From positions 62,001 through 126,000 of the forward strand of contig MU385765.1 of assembly GCA_022497155.1 (NCBI GenBank): DNA of 64,000 nt, in the 5' to 3' direction. This DNA comes from Whalleya microplaca (lineage: Eukaryota; Ascomycota; Sordariomycetes; Xylariales; Xylariaceae). The notes under the pieces are model-generated. The model ran no database searches and was not told the origin of the DNA. It saw nothing but the letters and a program-made list of their open reading frames with translations. This document shows positions 1-11,049 of this stretch, piece after piece (the stretch's first letter is position 1; every line of letters begins with the position of its first letter). A program made the translations under genes and the position numbers.

Positions 1-639
1 GGAACCTTTTTTAAAAAAAATATATAACGACGCGAGTAAATAATAAATAATTAATAAGGATTTATACCGCTTAATAAGTTAATGTAGTTATTTTAACCTA
101 AAAAAATTCCGAAACTTTTTTAAGTTCCGGAGCCGGGTAAAGTATAAACAATATTTTATAAAAACTTGGTTTAATAATATATAAAAAAATCAAAAACTAA
201 ATTAAAAAAAGCTAAGGCTATTAGTTAATGTTTACCGGCCTTTATATTAACTTTTATTATTATTTAAAGCGGTTTATTTATATATTTAAAAAATATCGCA
301 AATGTTATAAAAACGTTTTAAATTAAGCCTTTTTATTACGTAATTAATATAGTTAATATAAGTTAAGATATAACTGCTTAACTTAATTCCGTAATTAATT
401 AGTTAATATAACGTTTATTAAAGTAATAGCTTTTTATTACGTAGCTAAAAAGAATTATTTAAGCGTAACTAGTTTATATAAAATCGACTAACGTATTAAT
501 AATTTAAAATACGAGGCTTTTTAAGGCTATAATAAAATAAAATTTTCTTAAAAGGTTTTAGAAATAATATTTAAGGTTTATTATTAATACCTAAATATAT
601 TTAGTAAAGTAGACTTTAACGAGTTGCTTTTTTACCGAC

Positions 640-1950
640 CTAAAATAAATTATAAAATTTAATTAAAAGATTTTTCTAATAAATTAAGGTATAGCCCCCT
701 ATATAAAATGTTATTAAAAAAATTGAAAATCTTCCGCTAATATATTATTAATAATTTATTTAAAAGATTTATCGAATTAAGTGTAGCTTTTTAGGCCGCC
801 CATGTTTTTTTTTATAATTAAGCCGAACGGCGGAATGCGTTTTTACGTGGACTATTATAAACTAAATGCTATTATATATAAAGACTATTACCCTTTACCC
901 TTTATTAATAAAACCTTATTATATACTTTTAAAGCTAAAATATTTATTAAAATTAACATTAATTAAACGTTTTATTATATATAAATATATCCGGATATTT
1001 AGGAGTTAATAACTTTCCAAATTAAATATAAAGCGTATAAATATAAAATTCTCTTTTTACGTTAACTAATAAACCTTCGACCTTTTAAAAAGATATTAAT
1101 AATATTTTAATAAAATGTTTAGATAATTTTTATAACCCGTATATCGATAATATTTTAATTTTCTTTAAAAACGAAACCGACTATATCGAATATATTAATA
1201 AAATATTAGCCTAACTTTAGGCTATAAAATTATAAGCCGATTTAATTAAGTATAAATTTTATATTTAAAAAACTAAGTTTCTGGGATTTATTATAAGCAC
1301 TAATAAAATTGCCGTTAATTTTTAGAAAAATCAAAGCTATCGAATTATAAAAAAAGCTTAAAAATATAAAAAATATATAATCTTTTTTAGGAGTAAATAA
1401 CTTTTATTAGCAATTTATACGAAAATATAATAAAATAACTAAACCGCTTATAAATTTTACCCGAAAAAAAGAAGTCTTTAATTAAACTCGTAAATATTAG
1501 TAAGCTTTTAATAACTTAAAATATTATTTAATACATATATTTATATTCCGTTAATTTTTATATAATTTAAAACTAAATTTAAAACTAACGCCTTTAAAGA
1601 TATAATTATAAAAATAATATTTTAATAATTCTTAAAAAAATTCAAATAATACCCTATTATATATTACTCCGAAGTTATATAAAAAGCTAAACTTAATTAT
1701 AACATTTATAATAAAAAATGTTAGCAATAATGCGCGTATTATAAAACTAAAAAACTAAGTTAATCGGCTTATAAAACTTTTATCCGTTTTTTATAGTAAC
1801 TAATTACTACGTTTTAAAATATTTCGGTACTAAAAAACTCTTAAACGCTCGTTAAGCCGGCTAAGCCGAACTATTAGCTTAATATTATTTTACTATTACT
1901 TATTAGCCAGGTTTAAAAAATATATTAGCTAACATTTTATTTAAGAAATT
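640..1950 (+). pseudogene. G1 pol: reverse transcriptase and RNase H remnant
   Basis: The linker just before the reverse transcriptase contains INYKIQLKDFS and SPLYK-like segments, typical of the PR-RT junction of Gypsy polyproteins. It is followed by PNGGMRFYVDYYKLNAI, then AKIFIKININ, then the polymerase box YIDN at 1140-1151. The family motif is YIDD. The change of the second Asp codon from GAT to AAT is a TpG-to-TpA event, which is the RIP signature, while the first GAT follows a C and was spared. After the palm come a GFIISTNKIAV-type connection segment and an RNase H piece with YYSEVI and YNIYNKK near 1675-1720. Numerous TAA/TAG codons make this certainly non-functional. Confidence 0.75.
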
Positions 1951-2389
1951 TAAATATTTAAAGATATAAAAAGCTAAGTAAAAAGCCTACCGTACGATAA
2001 CTCTATTTTAAATTATTCCTTAACCTTTTATAATACTTATTATAGTCGATAGCGTAATCTCTTATATCGATATAGCTATAATAAAAGTATAAAGTAAAAA
2101 GGTAGGTATATTTATATTAGATTAAAATATAAAGCTACTTCTTAGTTTCGGCGTTAAACTAGTAGATTTTCTTTTAAAAGCTAACGCTATATACCGTAAC
2201 CTAAATACCTATAAGAAATAAGCCCGGGCTACATCCCCGCATTTTAATTTTCTTATAGCTAAATAATTAGTATTATATATAAGCCGTTTAATAATTTCTA
2301 ACTAAAATTAGCTACGTATTAAGTTATTAATTAAAGCTTACTTGCGACTTTTTATAAGTTATCCGGGTTAAGCGAAAATTAAATAACTA

Positions 2390-3720
2390 ATAGCTAAATA
2401 ATATTAATAGCCGGGATAAGCTTCCGATATAAATCGTTTCGTTAATAATTATAAATGTCGACTATTTAAAGTCCCTAAAAATAAAAACCCTAGTTTTTTA
2501 AAGTTATTGCCGGTATTTTTATAAATATAATAACATTTAGTAATAGAGTTTAAATTTATACCTGCTAATAAAGAAAGCTATAATAACCTGCTAGTAATAA
2601 TATATTAATTAAGCAAAAGATTTTAGTATATTCTATATATTAAGTTCGCTATAGCTAAAAATACGGCAATAATATATTATTATAAGCTTTTATAAATTTA
2701 TAATTTACTTTAAATAATTAGTAATAACCGAAAACCTTGATTTATTGCGAATTTTATAAACGAATTATCGAAAATCCTAGGTATTAAATGAAAATTATTA
2801 TTTATAAGGCATTTATAAACTATAAAATAAGCTAAAATTATAAACGCTTATATCGATTACTAATTACGACCCTTTATTAATAACTATTAAAATAACTAGT
2901 CGAGCATTATTTTTATAACTAATATAATATAAGCTAGCTTATTTTATAAGTTTATTAAGTACTTATCTTATAAAATAAAACGCGGCTTTTTAATACCCTT
3001 ATCCTTTAATTAAGAAATACGCATTTAAAACTTAATAATCTTACCGCTACGTAAGCGCCTTAACCGTAAAGACGTATAAATAACGGCGTAAATTTTAAAA
3101 AACTATTTAAATTTTACTGGAGAAATTATAACGCGATCTTAAGTTTATATAAGCGAATAAGCTAATTATAGTTACGGAAAGTACGTACTTACAGGGTGTA
3201 CACGGACCACCTGTTATTATATACTCCCGTATATTAATTAGTAATAGCACGGCAAAATGGTTACCGCCCGGCGGGGCACCCGACTTAAGTTTTTTAAGTA
3301 ATTTTTATAGTCCGAAATAGCTTTCCTCCTTATTTATTTATAAATATATAATTAGTACTTATATTAAAGCCCTGTCTTTAGCTATAATAATCTATTTATA
3401 AATATTATTACCGGAAAAAACTTAACTTTAGTCCCGGTAATTAAATATATATTTTTAAAAAACCCGGCACTAATATTAATCGACTTAGCGATAAACTTAA
3501 TTACTTTATAATGAAAAACTATTATAAAATAAAAAAGTAATTAAATATTCCTATTAATTAAACCTCCCGGAAACTTAAAGAAAATCCCGCGTATTTTATA
3601 TAAATTATATATAAAAATACTTTAATAATTTATAACTTAAATAAACTAATAAAAACCCTAAGAGTAAAGTAATTAGTTTTAATAGTAAAAAGTTAATTAC
3701 GTTTTATTATCGCGTATACT
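2390..3720 (+). pseudogene. G1 integrase remnant (zinc-binding, core and C-terminal parts)
   Basis: A cysteine-bearing N-terminal segment reads CRLFKVPKNKNP, the equivalent of the C..CK.SKVPKHKNP end of the HHCC domain. The core follows with FKFIPANKESYNNLLVIIY and then SNNRKP.FIANFINELSKILGIK, which matches the integrase stretch around the second catalytic Asp (SDR.P.F in relatives, here SNNR, so Asp changed to Asn). The C-terminal part continues through the solo LTR: removing that insert and one attat copy joins the two sides into a frame with a D(K)V(Y) linker and a DKLNY segment. A degraded chromodomain may follow near 3640-3720, but that is weak. Confidence 0.65.
3170..3403 (+). mobile_element. 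Solo LTR, beta family, copy 1
   Basis: This 234-bp segment matches 30857-31084 along its whole length. It is flanked by perfect 5-bp repeats, attat at 3165-3169 and 3404-3408, and has no internal element, so it is a solo LTR left by recombination between two LTRs. It begins AGTTACGG and ends in a RIP-altered copy of CGTGAGT, not the usual TG...CA. This copy has lost most CpA/TpG, whereas the copy at 30857 keeps them. Orientation is taken from its resemblance to the alpha LTR of G3, which shares GACCACCT and the CCGGCGGGG core. Confidence 0.8.
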
Positions 3721-3726
3721 ATAATA

Positions 3727-3822
3727 AGCTATACTGTAGTAAGGAATATCGGCGATTATAAGCCGATATAGCAGTATAGCTCTCGAGAGTTAGTATAAAT
3801 ACTCTCGAGCTATGCCGATATA
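3727..3822. repeat. Cluster of perfect hairpins
   Basis: Three nested or adjacent inverted repeats sit together. The outer arm agctatactg (3727-3736) pairs with cagtatagct (3772-3781). Inside it tatcggc (3747-3753) pairs with gccgata (3762-3768). Next, ctcgagagt (3782-3790) pairs with actctcgag (3801-3809). A further gccgata follows at 3814-3820. All arms are perfect despite heavy RIP around them. This may be the palindromic end of a transposon or a short foldback element; I cannot assign it. Confidence 0.6.
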
Positions 3823-4167
3823 CTTTTTAGATTTTTTTTTAGTTAAAAAATAAATATTTATTTAGCATTATAAAATTGTATTTTAGCGTAACACCTTTTT
3901 ATATTTTTTTTAATTTATTAATTCCCGAGCTGTATTAAAATAAATTAAAATATTAAAAAAAGTTTTAAAGTAGCCCCTTGACAATTTAAAAATACCGTTA
4001 GCGAGATATACGGAAGTATTAAATATTTAGGTCCGTTAGATTTATATCCGTCTCGAGGAAATATATATAATACTAAAAGCGGTATTAAAAAATAATTCGG
4101 AGAAATAACGATTAAAACAAATAGCTTACAAATAAAAACTAAAAAAATAATAAAACAAATTATTATA

Positions 4168-6050
4168 ATGCTAAATAGTTTTAAAAGAACGGTTATAAAA
4201 AAACCTCGATTTATTAATTATATAAAACCCGAGTATAATAAAAAGTTTTCCCGCATAAAACCCTCGGGATCTTTAAAAACTTTAAAAATAGCTAGCTTAA
4301 AAAGGTATAAACTTTTAGCTAGGAAATTTTTAAGTATTTTTAATACCCGTTTTAATAATTATTACAGCTTTAATATTTAAGTATAAACTATTATTATAGC
4401 CCGAGAAGTTCGGGGGCAAGCGTAGCCGTTATTCCGTATAAAAGATATTAATAAAATATAAGTTTTATAAAAATACGGAGTTTATAAAAAGAGACTGGGA
4501 TAAATAATATAGTACTTATAAGCGGCTCGAAAATAATATATAACATATAATAAAGTTATATTATATTATAAAATAACTTAATAAAATATATAATTTAGTA
4601 TTTTTTTTTAATATTTATCGAACGCTTATAAAAACTATAATAAAACTATTAAAGCGGGAGGCGAATTATATAAATGCCGCTAATCCGTTAATTAAATTTT
4701 TATATCTTTTTATACCAATTTCTAGCGATTGCTAATAAAAATAAAGGGTAATATATAAAATAATAAAGCGAAATTTATATTTATCGAAAAAATAATTAAC
4801 GATAAATTTAAAAATATATTAATTTTAATGGCGTTACTAAATATTTATTAAAACTAAATTTATTAAATAATAAATATTATAGCCCGATTTAAGGAGTTAC
4901 TATTTTATTATAACAGGAATAATTTAAGAAGCGGGACTACGTTAAATAGATTACTTTTTTCGGGCCTACTACTTTTTATCTTTAGTTGCTTTAAGACTAA
5001 TTATGAAAATAGTACGTTAATAACCGGTATAATTACGTTAATAAAAAGTTAGCGGATTAAATAAATAACGAATAAAAAATAAAACGCTGGAATAAAACGC
5101 GGAAAATATTTACGATATAAGAAAAAAAGCTATTTATTTAAAAAATATACCTATCGTTTTATAAAACTACCTACTTATATTAAGGTTAATATAATAATAG
5201 GCTATAAATTTAAAAAAATAAAAGCGAAAAAATAATAAAAAAATAAATAACTTTTAAATAAAGTTACGTTTAAAAACTTAATATAACGGCAGAAAAAATT
5301 AATATAACTAAATAATTTATAAACAGGAAGTTTTTTATAATCGATATATATTTAAATTCATAATTATATATAAAAAAAATTTATAAATTTAAAATATAAA
5401 TATTATATTATTATTAGTAAAGTTATAATAAAATGCCTATAGTTATTATATATATTTATCCGGGGAAAAACGGTAAAAAAAGCTATTTATGAAAAAGATT
5501 AAGCGTTTCGGGTATAATTTGCGAGATAATTTATATAAAAACTAATTTTAATAGGTATAAATTAAGGATATTTACGTATATTATATTAAGGCTAAATTAT
5601 TTTATAATATTAAAAAAGTTTTAAATAAAACGTAACTAGGTAATATATATAGCGTACGAGTATATATTATATATAAAAATTACCGGAAACTTAAGAGTAT
5701 AAAAAAGATTTTTTAAAAATTACAAAAATCCGTGAAATTCGGAAAACGCTTTATATTAATATAATATATTTCGTAAGAAAAATAGAAAAAATTCGGAAGT
5801 AAAAAAAGCTGGGAAAATAAATAATAATTTAGCAAACGGTTATATTTATTATTATATTAATAAATATTAATAAAGTTTTAACGTTTAAAAAATAAACGTT
5901 TAAAAGAATTTTTTCTAATTAAAAAAACTTGGAATAGTTATTCGAGAAAAAAAAAGCAATAATTTTCTGCCGAATTATATAAAAGCCGATTATAAATTTA
6001 AAACAAATTATAATAAAGCGGGCAGAAAGTTATTTATTTTTTAAAGGTTT
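4168..6050 (+). pseudogene. G2 gag-like region (weak)
   Basis: A short open stretch of 70 codons starts at ATG 4168 and is rich in Lys, Arg, Ser and Pro (KPEYNKKF, KPSGSLKTLK), ending at a TAA. Downstream, the plus strand keeps an interrupted, lysine-rich coding-like composition up to the reverse transcriptase. I infer gag and protease from position only: no zinc knuckle or Asp-Ser/Thr-Gly protease motif could be read with confidence. The 70-codon start may be the true N-terminus of gag or just a surviving piece. Nothing here is likely to be expressed as a functional protein. Confidence 0.35.
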
Positions 6051-6093
6051 TTATATAGTATATTCCGGAAGGAATTATTAACGTTACGGGAAA

Positions 6094-7659
6094 TATTAAT
6101 TAAATTATTAAATAAAAGGTATATTTATATAAATAGCTTGCCCGTAAAAGCTTTTATATTTTTTATCCGGAAACCGAATAACGGATTCCGATTTTATTAC
6201 GATTATAAAATATTAAACAATATTATTTAACGGAATTAATACCCGTTTTTATTTATATAAAAAACGTTTAGAACTTTTTCGGGAGCGAAATAATTTTTTA
6301 AAGTAAATGTTAGGTCCGCTTTTTATAGAATTAAAATTAGGGAAAAAAATAAATGAAAAATAGTTTTTCGTACTTGCTTTAAGCTATTTAAGTAATTTGT
6401 AACTTTATTTAGCCTAACGGGTACTCCCGTAATATTTTAGCGTTATATAAACGGTATATTAAAAAATATTTAAATATTTTTTATTTAATATATATAAATA
6501 ATATATTAATTTATTTTTTCGGGATAAAAAAATTAGATCGATAAAGTAGAAAAAGTATTAAAATATTTAAAAATAGTAAGCTTAAATTTAAATATAAATA
6601 AATATAAATTTATAATAATTATTACGAAATATTTAAAATTTATTATCGAAATAAAAAAAGGGGTTTATATAAATTTAATTAATATATAAATAACTAAAAA
6701 GAAAAAAGCTCTTAAAACGGTTAAAAAAGTTTGTAATTTATTAGGATTTGCAAATTTTTACCGGGATTTTATTAAAAACTATATAGACTTTATTACTTTT
6801 TTATCGGTATTTACGAAAAAGGGAGTACCGTTTCGATAAAAGCTTTCGGAAAATCTAGCGTTTAAAAATTTTAAACAAATATTTTTAAAAAAAACCGGCT
6901 TTAATATAATAAAACCTTAAACGGGAAATAGTAGTCGAAATAAACTATTCGGAATAAGCTTATAAAGGGTATCTATTATAATATAATAAACGAGAGATTT
7001 TATTACCCGTAATTTATTATTTTAAGGGCTTAATTTTAGCAGAAATTAATTATAAAATTTACAATAACAATTATTAATAATTATAAGCTACTTACGAATA
7101 TAAAACGCGGAATTATAAAACATAATTTGAATATTTATAATTTTATTTAATTATAAAAATTTAAAAAATTTTATAATTTTTTATAAAGTTTTCCGAACGA
7201 TAAATATATTAGTTAAAAAAATTAATACGTTTTAATTTCCGATTGAAATTTCGCGTTAAATACTTAAATATTAGACCTAATATTTTCTTACGGCATAAAT
7301 AAAACTTATTATAAGAAATATAAAATAAAAAGTACGAGAGATAGGAATTTTAATTATTATAAAAAAAATAATTACTTTATATATAATTTAAGAGATATAA
7401 ATAAGCGGGTATTATTAAAATAAGGTATATTTAATTATACGGATAAAATATGCCGGAAAATAAGAAAATTATCAAATATAAAAATCTATAATCGCTATAA
7501 AATATAAAGATAGTAAAAAACCCAAATTATACGTAAATAATAAAAATGGTAATTTAAAAAAAACCGAGCGTTTTTTAAAAATTTAAATGTAAAAATATTA
7601 TTATCGTTATGTAATATTAACGATAGAAGTCGACTATATTTCCGTAAATATATTTAAAT
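6094..7659 (+). pseudogene. G2 pol, first part: reverse transcriptase and RNase H remnant
   Basis: The fingers region reads FIRKPNNGFRFYYDYKILN, the Gypsy stretch usually written with PNGG.RFCVDY.LN. The polymerase box is YINNILIYF near 6490-6515, with both catalytic Asp codons changed to Asn. Next come a thumb/connection segment with LLGFANFYRDFIKNYIDFIT and KKGVPFR near 6735-6840, then an RNase H piece with VIYYSR and NYKIYN near 7010-7060. The final segment before the G3 insertion contains FNFRLKFRVKYLNIRP, which fits the RNase H C-terminus. The frame continues at 15047 after G3. Confidence 0.75.
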
Positions 7660-7664
7660 CTTTA

Positions 7665-7870
7665 AGTCACAGTCCACACGGACCACCTATGGTATGTGGC
7701 CCGTGCACGCATTAGTCACCCACCGGGGTTAGCCCGGCGGGGTCTTTTTGAACGAATTTCCTTAGCGCACACTTAGGAAATTCGTTCCTCTTTTCCTTAT
7801 TTTGCGATTTTAATATAACAGCTAGTAATACTAGAGCCTTTGCCTTTAGCAATTACCACGCACCGTAATA
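7665..7870 (+). repeat. G3 5' LTR (alpha family)
   Basis: This LTR is almost free of RIP: it keeps runs such as cacagtccacacggaccacc, while its 3' partner has TpA at the same positions. It has a GC-rich core (CACCGGGGTTAGCCCGGCGGGGTC) followed by an inverted repeat pair, gaatttccttagcg / cttaggaaattcg. No obvious tRNA primer-binding site starting with TGG follows directly after it. Confidence 0.88.
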
Positions 7871-7913
7871 ATCGCAAAATCAATCCCCTATAGTTTAGGA
7901 AAGGCTTAATTTC

Positions 7914-7952
7914 TATTAATTGATTAATTGATTAATTGATTAATTGATTAAC
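7914..7952 (+). repeat. 8-bp tandem repeat in the G3 leader
   Basis: The unit tgattaat is repeated about four and a half times without change. It lies between the 5' LTR and gag, in the untranslated leader, where it is most likely a simple-sequence expansion. Confidence 0.85.
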
Positions 7953-8077
7953 TGTTGGTGTTGTGGCTCTTGTCGCACACCTGGGATACCCTTACACCTT
8001 CCCCAAAAACCTGCATCTTTTTAGCCATATTAGGTTTAAATTACCTATACCTATACCCTTGATATATATTGCCTGTT

Positions 8078-10400
8078 ATGGCGAAAACGAAAGAGGAATG
8101 CGCGGAGGAAGCGCGCTTAAAGGTTTAATTTAATCCGGAGGAATATAATCAGGCTTTTTTTTATAAGGATAAACGCCCGGGACGCGATAGTCTTTTAGCT
8201 TAACGCTTAACGATCGGATTAATTTAGCTTTATTTTAGCTATAATCCGAGCGTTATTAAAGGATGTACTATCGAAAGGAATAATAACGACGACGATAACA
8301 ATAATAACGATTTAAAACTTATTATTTTTTAAACCTTGTTTAAGGAGTTTAAGTAGTTAATTGCTGCCGATAAACCAATAACGACCCGTTATAATTTTAT
8401 TTTAGCGCAAATCGATAAAAATACGCGCGAGCGTAAGGATAAATTGGCTAAGTTCTTTATAAAAAGCAAATTTTTGGGATTTCTTTTCGCACTTTTGCTT
8501 TTTTTAAGGAAGGAAGTATAGCCTGAAATAGGCAGAACGATTGACGAAAAAGCCTTCGAAAAAATGGCGCGACAATATCTTAAAGCCCTTTTTTAGGAAG
8601 TAAAATTAAGAGTTTTTTTAATAATGGCTAACTATAAAACCTACTGTTATTTATATTATATTATAGAAAAATAGAATATTAATTTCGGGGTTATAAAAGA
8701 TTAGGCATTTGCCCTGGGAAAAAAGGGAGAAAAAATAAAGAAGGAATTGCTAGATTAGCTGCAAATCTAAAATTCGGAAGTAATAAAATTTACGAAAAAG
8801 TTGGACGATATTAACTAATTCGTTACCGATCTTATTACGGAACTATCGAATTACTAATCGGATGCGTTTTAGTCCGAAATTTAAAACTTGCGGCAATAAT
8901 TAGCAACCGTAAAATAAAAAAAAATAAATCTAACGAAATTACTTTAAGAGGCTAATGCTATAGTCGGAGATTTACGTTAATAGCTAGCCGGAAGCGGGGA
9001 AACCGAGGAGCTTTATCGATGCTTAAGGGACGCTAATTAGGCTATTATTAACCTTGTAATAAGCTAGTGTAATATCCCGATATATTAGTATACCTTTATT
9101 TTTACTCCTATTCCCCTGCCGCGTATAAAAACTGCTGTTGTTATGAGCTAGGACGCTTAGGCTGCTATATAAAATAAAACCCCGGTATTTATATTTTTTA
9201 CCCTCGAAAAAAAGAAGCGGTCGGCTAAGGTTAATATATCTAAATTTTATAATGATACCTTTAAAGATACTGTTTCTTTTATTATATAGTATTAAAAGTA
9301 AAATAACCGCTTAAAGGCTAATATTAATTAGTTCGATTTTAATAAAACCTATATAGCGGATATTAAGTCTAATATTAAAGGGGAAACTATTAAAAAGTTT
9401 TAATAATATTTAAAAAAAAATTACCCGGATAAGATTATTATATCGGTAGCTTTAATAAAATATATATATATATAATATCGGAATATAAACGAGAATAAAA
9501 AAGCTAAAGTAATTTTTATTAACCTAATTATAAATAATAGTCTGGCTAAATTTTATAATTTTAAAAACGAGTTTATAAAAAAAGTAGGTAAGTATATATT
9601 GCTAAAAGCGGAATAAAAGAATAAATTTTATACGAAATTATAATTTTATATTTAAAATGTAGTAGCTAATTAATATATCGACCCCAATTATAATTTCTCC
9701 CGTTTTATTTAATATTATAACTAAATTGTATTTAATTTTTAATAAAACGAGGAGTGTCGGTAAAAAGCGAACGCGTTTTCCGGCGGAGCCGGTTGTAATA
9801 ACGCGTAGATATAAATATAGGCTAATATTAGGCAGGGAAGCGGCGGACGCGGTTGCGGGAGAGGAAAACCTTTACGCGCTAGCGCTAAAGCTACGGCTAG
9901 CCGGGGAAACAACCTATTTACTCCGGAAAACGCGGTTCCGATAAATTAAGTTTAAACGTATTTTAGACCGGGTTTTGCCGAAATATAATAATTAATTAAT
10001 AATAAATAATGTTTTAACTGTTATTAATATAAATATATTACGGCTTATTATTTATACCTGTAATACGAGCGAAGCTATAGCGGTATAAATCGGGATGCCT
10101 TAGTCGCTTTTATTTATATACGTTATAAATAATATAAGGGATTTTTATCGGTTAGCGATACGGGCTAAAATAGCGGATCGGGAAATATATAATCCTAGGC
10201 GAAATAAACTTCCCCTTAAGGGTAATATTGGCAGGGGTAATTAATATATTAGTAAATTATTTAAATCGATATTTCGGTAGGAACTAATTTTTTATAAAAA
10301 ATTCTATCGTAACTAATGGAATTTTTATTACTATTAAGGATATTTTTACCGATATAGAAATAAATGAATATATTTTTATAAACTTTAGACTTGCTAAATT
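8078..10400 (+). pseudogene. G3 gag with CCHC zinc knuckle, RIP-inactivated
   Basis: The frame starts at ATG 8078 (MAKTKEECAEEARLKV) and runs in one register for about 2 kb, interrupted by TAA/TAG. The capsid-like middle contains KTPVFIFFTLEKKKRSAK and KVNISKFYNDTF near 9180-9265. A Gly/Arg-rich stretch (9830-9930) leads to the nucleocapsid knuckle at 10010-10051, read as CFNC....Y....Y. The retroviral-type knuckle is C-x2-C-x4-H-x4-C, so both later ligands (His and the last Cys) have become Tyr, and the codon before them is a TAA where Gln is expected. These are G-to-A or C-to-T changes. Gag would package the element RNA; this one cannot. Confidence 0.75.
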
Positions 10401-11049
10401 AATTAAGCGATATTTAAACCCGAGGGTTATAACGGGGTTCTAATTATAAACGGTTAAAAATTATAACTTAAAAAGTTTACAAATAATTATAAAAACGCTA
10501 ATTATAAATTGGCGTGTTTAAAAATAAATCTTACGAGAGATAGTCTTTATTATATTAAATTTAAGATATAATATATTAATCGGTTACTATTAGTTTTACG
10601 ATTATAATGTTTTTCCGGATATTTACCGGGGGAATTTGATTTTTTTAAAAGTATAGCTTATTAACGATTTTTCGGACGTTCCGGAAATGCGGCTTAACGT
10701 GTATAATAATTTCTTGCCGAACGTTTAGCGATATTTCGAGGAATTAAAAAATTAGCTTTATTAAAATAAGGTATTGCTAACTTTATATCGATATAACTGC
10801 CCTTTAATAACCGTAGAAGCGGTTTTTAATAAAAGGGAATTTTAGTAGGCGAAAAAGCTAAAATTCCGATTAAGTGAAGCGGATCTAAATTTTACGGCTT
10901 TAGCTAAATTGGGCGCCGTGCGTTAAAGAATAGCTAAATTAGAGTCGCCGAAAGTCGAACGGCTAATAGAGGCTATACCCGTACGGGCGAAATATCGACC
11001 TAAGTATATTTATTTACAACCGACCTTTTTTATTAGAAGTGGCAAGTTT

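Larger units (their letters stand above)
1..3720 (+). mobile_element. G1: RIP-degraded Ty3/Gypsy retrotransposon, left-truncated by the window
   Basis: This plus-strand element enters the window from the left, so its 5' LTR and gag are not visible. It shows a protease-to-reverse-transcriptase linker, reverse transcriptase, RNase H, a zinc-binding integrase N-terminus, an integrase core and the integrase C-terminal domain, in that order. The order reverse transcriptase, RNase H, integrase is diagnostic of Ty3/Gypsy rather than Copia. The frame is broken by many TAA/TAG codons where Gln or Trp codons are expected. A solo beta-type LTR with a perfect 5-bp target duplication interrupts the integrase C-terminus. 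No 3' LTR is recognised, so the right end is approximate. Confidence 0.75.

Noticed and set aside
9726..9944. A 72-codon plus-strand gene in a GC-rich patch
   Set aside because: It is out of register with G3 gag, whose frame continues through this patch to the zinc knuckle at 10010.
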